From NCBI GenBank assembly GCA_902777275.1, contig CACYTI010000006.1, positions 45,267 to 109,266 of the forward strand: a stretch of DNA of 64,000 nucleotides, written 5' to 3'. Each line of letters opens with the position of its first letter. The first letter of the stretch is position 1. The notes beneath the pieces are model-generated. The model worked only from the letters and a program-made list of their open reading frames with translations, had not been told where the DNA came from and ran no database searches. Positions 59,654-64,000 of the stretch are shown piece by piece. The DNA is from an uncultured Ruminococcus sp. (GTDB lineage Bacteria; Bacillota; Clostridia; Oscillospirales; Acutalibacteraceae). Both the position numbers and the translations under genes were made by a program.

Positions 59654-61852
59654 TTATTTCGACAGCTTTATTTGAAGCTTTGCGCCGTCGGGTATAATCT
59701 CTAAGTCGTTTGCTTTGTCCGAAAGTGAAAGCATTCTTTCGGCTTGAAGCAGATCGGTTTCGTATGCCCTGCCCTCAAAAATCGCGACGTCAGCAAGGCG
59801 CATATTCTCGGGTAGAGTTGAAAGCTTCGCGTTTTCGGGTACGATCAGCACCGAAGTGTCCGTGCCGCTAACAAACTGATAAACCGTTCCGCTGATGTTG
59901 GCGGCTTCAACCTCGGTATCGCTGTTCAGCTCAAGCGTGAAGGATGTGTTTTTCCTGATAATACTGACATTCTCTGCGGGGATTTTTCGCTTCTCAAAAT
60001 GTCCTTCCGATACGAAAATGTTTTCCGCTTCAAATTCACTCAGCAGCCCGGAGCAGAAAGAGACGTTTCGGCTGTGCTTGCTCGTGATTATAATATCGTC
60101 AAGCTTTTCCGTGTCTTTCAGTTCGTTCATCAGCGCGCGCTTTCCGCTTGCGTCGGAACCGCAGCTAAGCAACGAGATGTTGTCCCCTTTTTGAACCATG
60201 ACGGTGTACGCGTTCCCGAAACGGTAAACCGTGAGAACAGAGGAGTAATCTGCCGTGAGGTATGTGACCGAGCCTCCGATCGCAAGTGTCAGCGCAGATA
60301 TCGTCACGGCGGAGAATATGTAGAGCCTTTTGCCGTGAATGATATACCCGGCGGCGGTCAGAGCTGCGGAAACAGCTATCCAGATGTAATAAAACGTTTT
60401 GTCCGTTCCGACGCTGCAAAACGGGAGCTTTGAGAAGAACTTTATAACTGCGACCAGCCAAGCCGAAACAAGCTCGATCGGCGGCGCAAAAATATATTTC
60501 CAAACAGAGATAAACGGTAAAGCCGCGCGAAGCATCACGAGCGCCATCGACATAAGCAGCAGCGCACAGGCTAACGGATAGGCAAACAAGGATATTATGA
60601 CCGTGAGCGGAGATATTTTTCCGAGCAGCAGCACGGTTACGGGAATTACCCAAATCGTCGCCGACAGAGATACCGCGAAAAGAGTGATGATCCACCGAAC
60701 CGGTCTTTTGAGAAGATTTTTCAGCTTGTCCGTAAAAGATTTTTCGGCGGAGAGCGGCTTTGGATTATTAAGACTCAGCTTTTCAAGGCAAAATCCGCTT
60801 ATCTTATCCGCCCATAAAATTATGCCCGCAGTCGCAGCAAAGGACAGCAGCATTCCCACATCGCCTACCGCGTATGGGTTGGGAACGGTAAGTATAAGGG
60901 CTGCGATTCCGAGCGAATTTATCCCGTCGGGGTCGCGCAGAAACAGCTTTCCCAAGTACACGACGATCATCATTATTCCCGCGCGCATCACCGAAGGGGC
61001 AAAGCCCGTTATCGCCATATACGCCAAAATAAAAATAGTTATCAGCACGAACGGGATTATCCTCGCTGAGCCGATTTTTTCAAAAATGCGGCGCAGGAGC
61101 AGGGTGACGACAGCTAAATGCATTCCCGACACCACTATAAGATATGAGGTTCCGGTCACGTTGAACGCGTCCTTGATATCATCGGACAAAGCCTGTTTTT
61201 CACCGAGCAGAACTGCCCGCGCCAAGTCTGCGGCGTCGCCGTCAAGCGAATCGTTTAATGCGTTTCGCATCATTTTCCTGACCGATACCGCCGCAGTGTA
61301 AAGTGAGGTGTGCTTCTCACCGGTAATCGTCAGGTTTGAGTTGTCGCCCTCGTAAGCCCGCAGGAAAATCTTCCTGCTCAGGGAATATGAGTAATCGGCT
61401 TTGACCGGATTGAGCGTGACGGCGATTTTGTCAAAAGGTTCAAGGTCGTAGGTTCCGACCGCCGTAAAGCTGATTTTTACGTCGCAGTCGCCGCCGTCGA
61501 TTTTCTCGGCGTGGAGAACGTAGGTGACAAGCGAGTTTTTGAAGCTGATATCCTCGTCGATATAGCCCTCGGCGCGGATTTGCTTTCCCGCGTATGACGA
61601 AACGATCGGATCAATAATAAAATTCTGATAAAGAAATAAAGACACGACCGCAGCCAGGCATGAAAGAGCGGTGGCGATTATGCCGATGTGAGCTTTAATA
61701 TTTTTGTTTACAAGCCGTGCGAGCACCGCGATGACCGAAGCGACCGCAGCAGCGCACACGATACCCGTAACCAACGCTTGTGAATAAAAATGAAAGACAG
61801 CCGCAAGCGTAACAAGATACGAAAGCCCTGTTACTCCAAACGGCCGTTTCAT
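59654..61852 (-). CDS. comEC: ComEC/Rec2 family competence protein with atypical C-terminal domain
   Basis: ComEC forms the channel for single-stranded DNA uptake. The 732-residue protein has N-terminal membrane helices, an extracytoplasmic OB-fold region (RAEGYIDEDISFKNSLVTYV) and the competence core with GTSYLIVVSGMHLAV, AITGFAPSVMRAGIMM and DVGMLLSFAATAGI. Further helices and a C-terminal domain of about 200 residues follow. In typical ComEC this last part is a metallo-beta-lactamase-like nuclease with a T-H-x-H-x-D-H motif. Here the corresponding segment reads IIITSKHSRNVSFCSGLL, without the metal ligands, so nuclease activity is unlikely. The core is intact, so DNA transport is still possible. 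It has its own promoter and is convergent with spoIIIA. Other competence genes are not present in the window. Confidence 0.88.
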   Translation of the reverse strand: MKRPFGVTGLSYLVTLAAVFHFYSQALVTGIVCAAAVASVIAVLARLVNKNIKAHIGIIATALSCLAAVVSLFLYQNFIIDPIVSSYAGKQIRAEGYIDEDISFKNSLVTYVLHAEKIDGGDCDVKISFTAVGTYDLEPFDKIAVTLNPVKADYSYSLSRKIFLRAYEGDNSNLTITGEKHTSLYTAAVSVRKMMRNALNDSLDGDAADLARAVLLGEKQALSDDIKDAFNVTGTSYLIVVSGMHLAVVTLLLRRIFEKIGSARIIPFVLITIFILAYMAITGFAPSVMRAGIMMIVVYLGKLFLRDPDGINSLGIAALILTVPNPYAVGDVGMLLSFAATAGIILWADKISGFCLEKLSLNNPKPLSAEKSFTDKLKNLLKRPVRWIITLFAVSLSATIWVIPVTVLLLGKISPLTVIISLFAYPLACALLLMSMALVMLRAALPFISVWKYIFAPPIELVSAWLVAVIKFFSKLPFCSVGTDKTFYYIWIAVSAALTAAGYIIHGKRLYIFSAVTISALTLAIGGSVTYLTADYSSVLTVYRFGNAYTVMVQKGDNISLLSCGSDASGKRALMNELKDTEKLDDIIITSKHSRNVSFCSGLLSEFEAENIFVSEGHFEKRKIPAENVSIIRKNTSFTLELNSDTEVEAANISGTVYQFVSGTDTSVLIVPENAKLSTLPENMRLADVAIFEGRAYETDLLQAERMLSLSDKANDLEIIPDGAKLQIKLSK

Positions 61853-61925
61853 AGCTTATACCTGCCTTTTTGCTGAGAATTCGGTCAGACCGCCGTGTTT
61901 TTAAAGCGGAGCTGCCGATAACATA

Positions 61926-61954
61926 ATTATACATCACTCATCGCGGAAGCGCAA
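61926..61954 (-). promoter_or_regulatory. SigA-type promoter of comEC
   Basis: On the minus strand TTGCGC (61954-61949) and TATAAT (61931-61926) are separated by 17 bases. Confidence 0.55.
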
Positions 61955-62020
61955 TATTTTTCGCGAAAACAGAACCGTTTTTCCGATTTTACAAAATATG
62001 TGAATTTATAAAAAATAGTC

Positions 62021-62049
62021 TTGACAAATATCCAGTTTTGTGTTAGAAT
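62021..62049 (+). promoter_or_regulatory. Promoter of the tRNA-Ser genes
   Basis: TTGACA at 62021-62026 and TAGAAT at 62044-62049 are separated by 17 bases; the first tRNA begins 27 bases later. Confidence 0.7.
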
Positions 62050-62075
62050 AATGACTGCTGATGAACAGATCATTG

Positions 62076-62164
62076 GGAGAGATGTCCGAGTGGTTTAAGG
62101 AGCTAGTCTTGAAAACTAGTGATCCCGCAAGGGACCAAGGGTTCGAATCCCTTTCTCTCCGCCA
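62076..62164 (+). tRNA. tRNA-Ser (anticodon UGA)
   Basis: The acceptor stem GGAGAGA pairs with TCTCTCC, followed by G and an encoded CCA. The anticodon stem CTAGT/ACTAG encloses CTTGAAA, giving anticodon TGA. The long variable arm (GATCCCGCAAGGGACC) is typical of class II serine tRNA, and GGTTCGAATCC is the T loop region. Confidence 0.97.
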
Positions 62165-62195
62165 ACTTAATAAATAAGCAAACGCTTTACCATAC

Positions 62196-62285
62196 GGAGG
62201 ATTACTCAAGTGGTGAAGAGGCTCCCCTGCTAAGGGAGTAGGTCGCTAACGCGGCGCGAGGGTTCAAATCCCTTGTCCTCCGCCA
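62196..62285 (+). tRNA. tRNA-Ser (anticodon GCU)
   Basis: The acceptor stem GGAGGAT pairs with GTCCTCC (last pair T-G), followed by G and an encoded CCA. The anticodon stem CTCCC/GGGAG encloses CTGCTAA, giving anticodon GCT. A long variable arm with GGTCGCTAACGCGGC marks a serine tRNA. Its 3' end lies 88 bases from an integrase gene and may be an attachment site. Confidence 0.97.
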
Positions 62286-62289
62286 ACCC

Positions 62290-62326
62290 CTGGCTTATTT
62301 AAGCCGTTTTCGGGTTTTCTTTTTTG
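62290..62326 (+). terminator. Probable terminator after the tRNA genes
   Basis: GGCTT and AAGCC pair around ATTT, followed by a T-rich stretch (GTTTTCGGGTTTTCTTTTTT). The stem is short, so confidence is limited. Confidence 0.5.
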
Positions 62327-62372
62327 CTCGGACATCTCTTTGTTCTTTATCGTGTTCTTTATTTGTTATGTA

Positions 62373-63608
62373 TTATCCTGTTTCAAGCAATTTGGCAACG
62401 CTGTTTAATGCGTTCTCGTTTGCCTGCTGAACGGCGTGGGCGTAAATATTCAGCGTGGTGCTTGTTTGGCTGTGACCTAACATATTTGATACAGCCTTTA
62501 CATCAACGCCACTTGCTAACGCTTGTGTAGCTACGAAGTGTCTAAAGCTATGTAATGCCTTAAATGTTAGTTTCTCATTCTCACAGAAGCGTTTAAGCCA
62601 TTTATAGGGTGCACTGGGGTGCAGCGGCTTGCCGTTCCAAGTGATAAAAAGCCTGTCACATTCAACCCACAAATCACTGCATTTTTTCGCTTGCTCTTGT
62701 TGTTCTTTGCGTAACTGCTGAATCAATTCAATAATTGAATGTTGGATATACAAGGAACGATAACTTGATTTTGTTTTCGGTGTATCTGTATATACGCCAT
62801 AGCCTTGATGATAATTCGAGGTTCTGGAAACAGTCAATACAGATGTATCAAAACAAATATCTTTATACTCCAAGCCCAACGCTTCACCGCGACGCATACC
62901 GCAATACGCTAAAAGATTGAAAAACAACTTGTATTTCAGTGGAGCTTTATCGTCGATAGCCGCTAATATCTTTTTTGCTTCATCAAGAGAGTAAATCTCT
63001 ATTTCTTTTGTCGTCGACTTGGAAAAAGAAATGTCACGACAAGGATTATCGTTTATAATTCCGCATCTCTTGGCATAAATCATTACATCACTGATAAATG
63101 TAAGATAATGCTTTTGCGTTTTCTTCGACAAGCCTAACCCTGTCTTTTGATTAACGCCTATTCTACCGAGCGAAGTTATAAACGCTTGAATTTTCCTATA
63201 TGTCAGCTTGCTAACTAAAACGTCTCCGATTGCCTTGTATGTGCGTTCTCTGCATGATTTCATTCGTAATAAGCTACTGTTTTTCAGCTCATGTGTTTCT
63301 TCCTGCAAAGAGACCCATTCTTCGGCAAGCTCTTGAAAGGTCATATGTTTCTTTGCAAACTCAATCTCGTTATTTTCCTGTTCCTGCCTGTCGGCTTCAC
63401 GCTGTAATTGAAGCGCATATTCTTGCTTGGCTTTTTCTTCAAACAAAACTGCAATTCTGTTTAACTCCTTATCAACTGCTTTTGGCTTCATTACTTTTTC
63501 GGGCTTATAGGTCATACCTTTTGTCTGCTGTTTGCCGTTGATATAGCCTAAGCTAACCCTGATGAAATAAACCGTGCCGTTTTTTGTTTCTCGCGGAAGT
63601 ATAGTCAT
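62373..63608 (-). CDS. Tyrosine-type integrase of an integrated element
   Basis: A 411-residue site-specific recombinase of the phage/ICE integrase type. It has an N-terminal arm-binding domain (RETKNGTVYFIRVSLGYING), a core-binding SAM-like domain (about 90-195) and a catalytic domain with the first arginine in YCGMRRGEALGLEYKDI (about residue 238), H-x-x-R in LHSFRHFVATQAL (about 353-356), LGHSQTSTTLNIYAHA and the nucleophilic tyrosine at about 389. It faces the tRNA-Ser genes, the usual arrangement for an element integrated at a tRNA 3' end. AGAGGGTAAT precedes the start, and the small gene just upstream is probably co-transcribed. The type of element (phage, ICE or genomic island) cannot be judged because only its edge is in the window. 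Confidence 0.93.
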   Translation of the reverse strand: MTILPRETKNGTVYFIRVSLGYINGKQQTKGMTYKPEKVMKPKAVDKELNRIAVLFEEKAKQEYALQLQREADRQEQENNEIEFAKKHMTFQELAEEWVSLQEETHELKNSSLLRMKSCRERTYKAIGDVLVSKLTYRKIQAFITSLGRIGVNQKTGLGLSKKTQKHYLTFISDVMIYAKRCGIINDNPCRDISFSKSTTKEIEIYSLDEAKKILAAIDDKAPLKYKLFFNLLAYCGMRRGEALGLEYKDICFDTSVLTVSRTSNYHQGYGVYTDTPKTKSSYRSLYIQHSIIELIQQLRKEQQEQAKKCSDLWVECDRLFITWNGKPLHPSAPYKWLKRFCENEKLTFKALHSFRHFVATQALASGVDVKAVSNMLGHSQTSTTLNIYAHAVQQANENALNSVAKLLETG

Positions 63609-63614
63609 GCTGTA

Positions 63615-63845
63615 TTACCCTCTTTCTGGTGGCATACAAGCACAAGAATCACTGCCGTTAGTATAGCATGACAGTGTTTCAAAAATCAAGTCTAAATTTA
63701 CCAACACTTTGTTTTCGATTTTTACCGAGGGGATTCTGCCCTCTTTCACCATTTTTCTCAATGCCTTTTTAGAAAAATCGGTATTCGGATCAGCCGCCTT
63801 AATTTCAGCAAAGGCTTTGGGTATCGTCCTCATTCTTACGGACAT
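63615..63845 (-). CDS. Small excisionase-like DNA-binding protein
   Basis: A 76-residue protein starting MSVRMRTIPKAFAEIKAADP, with a predicted helix-turn-helix of the excisionase/MerR type (FSKKALRKMVKEGRIPSVKI) and a short beta wing (ENKVLVNLDLIFETL). Proteins of this size and pattern directly upstream of tyrosine integrases usually control excision. GGTGAT lies before the start, and it ends 6 bases before the integrase start. The Cys-containing tail (SDSCACMPPERG) is unusual for excisionases. Function is inferred from position and size. Confidence 0.7.
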   Translation of the reverse strand: MSVRMRTIPKAFAEIKAADPNTDFSKKALRKMVKEGRIPSVKIENKVLVNLDLIFETLSCYTNGSDSCACMPPERG

Positions 63846-63898
63846 AATATCACCACTTTCATAAAATTAGAATTAGAGCCTTCCCTAGAAAGTGTGGG

Positions 63899-64000
63899 TT
63901 AAATTCTCTGCGCTCTGCCGGGTAAGCCAATGTTTAAGCCACCGCAGCGGAGCATGATCATCGAAATGAGATTGTCGATGTTGCGGAAGCCGTAAGCCAT
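63899..64000 (-). CDS. C-terminal end of a probable transposase (runs off the window)
   Basis: An open frame enters from the right edge and ends at 63899 after the residues AYGFRNIDNLISMIMLRCGG and LNIGLPGRAQRI. The AYGFRN beginning resembles the C-terminal end of ISL3-like transposases. The DNA just after the stop (GAGCCTTCCC, then GTGTGGG, near 63875-63898) could be the end of the insertion sequence, but the partner end is outside the window. The family call is tentative because only 33 residues are visible. Confidence 0.45.
   Translation of the reverse strand: MAYGFRNIDNLISMIMLRCGGLNIGLPGRAQRI

Overview
The window looks like a chromosomal segment of an anaerobic, spore-forming, polysaccharide-degrading member of the Clostridia, most likely a Ruminococcus-like Oscillospiraceae. 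The evidence is a near-complete sporulation set (gpr, spoIIP and the whole spoIIIAA-AH operon), type I dockerins on a papain-like protease and on a starch-binding protein, a secreted GH13 amylase, type III glutamine synthetase with an ANTAR regulator, ThyX instead of ThyA, and ATP-dependent PEP carboxykinase. Base composition is close to balanced. Most genes have clear Shine-Dalgarno sites; TTG and GTG starts occur in a few. No species name can be assigned from the sequence alone.

Layout: 1-2.6 kb copper P-type ATPase with a CopZ-like tail. 2.9-6.2 kb a secreted lipase-like protein convergent with a dockerin-bearing C1 protease. 6.3-8.5 kb gpr-spoIIP, separated by a striking mosaic of small hairpins. 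8.5-9.2 kb a repeat-filled gap. 9.3-13.5 kb housekeeping genes (dusB, glyA, rarA). 13.5-17.7 kb minus-strand pckA, a metallophosphoesterase and an amidohydrolase. 18.0-23.9 kb a three-gene operon for a cell-surface polymer: a CDP-glycerol glycerophosphotransferase-like enzyme, a YidC domain fused to an LtaS-like phosphotransferase, and a cytidylyltransferase fused to a PLP enzyme. 24-26.3 kb an AT-rich accessory patch with a shortened large serine recombinase beside the 3' end of rlmD. 27.6-36.8 kb a NusG-II/Gx-transporter pair, glnN plus an ANTAR regulator, carA, and a carB-dapF fusion. 37-41 kb starch-binding dockerin protein and amylase. 41.3-43.7 kb a polar amino-acid ABC transporter. 43.9-50.8 kb a long co-directional run from thyX and tmk to mltG and a U32 peptidase. 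50.9-53.6 kb alaS. 53.8-54.9 kb a cell-surface protein. 55-59.6 kb spoIIIA. 59.6-61.9 kb comEC. 62.1-62.3 kb two tRNA-Ser genes, followed to the window end by a tyrosine integrase, a small excisionase-like gene and the tail of a probable transposase, which together form the edge of an integrated element.

The best candidate for an undescribed system is the 18.0-23.9 kb operon: two of its three proteins are unusual fusions, and together they could activate a small amino-alcohol phosphate or phosphonate with CTP, assemble a polymer and transfer a head group outside the membrane. Other points worth following up are the in-frame carB-dapF fusion, an internal ribosome-binding site that could release a free CopZ from copA, the dyad plus attenuator in front of glnN, a hairpin covering the ribosome-binding site of the ANTAR gene, a ComEC whose C-terminal hydrolase-like region lacks the metal-binding motif, and several uncharacterised intergenic repeat families. 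All functional calls rest on motif recognition by eye; no database search was possible.
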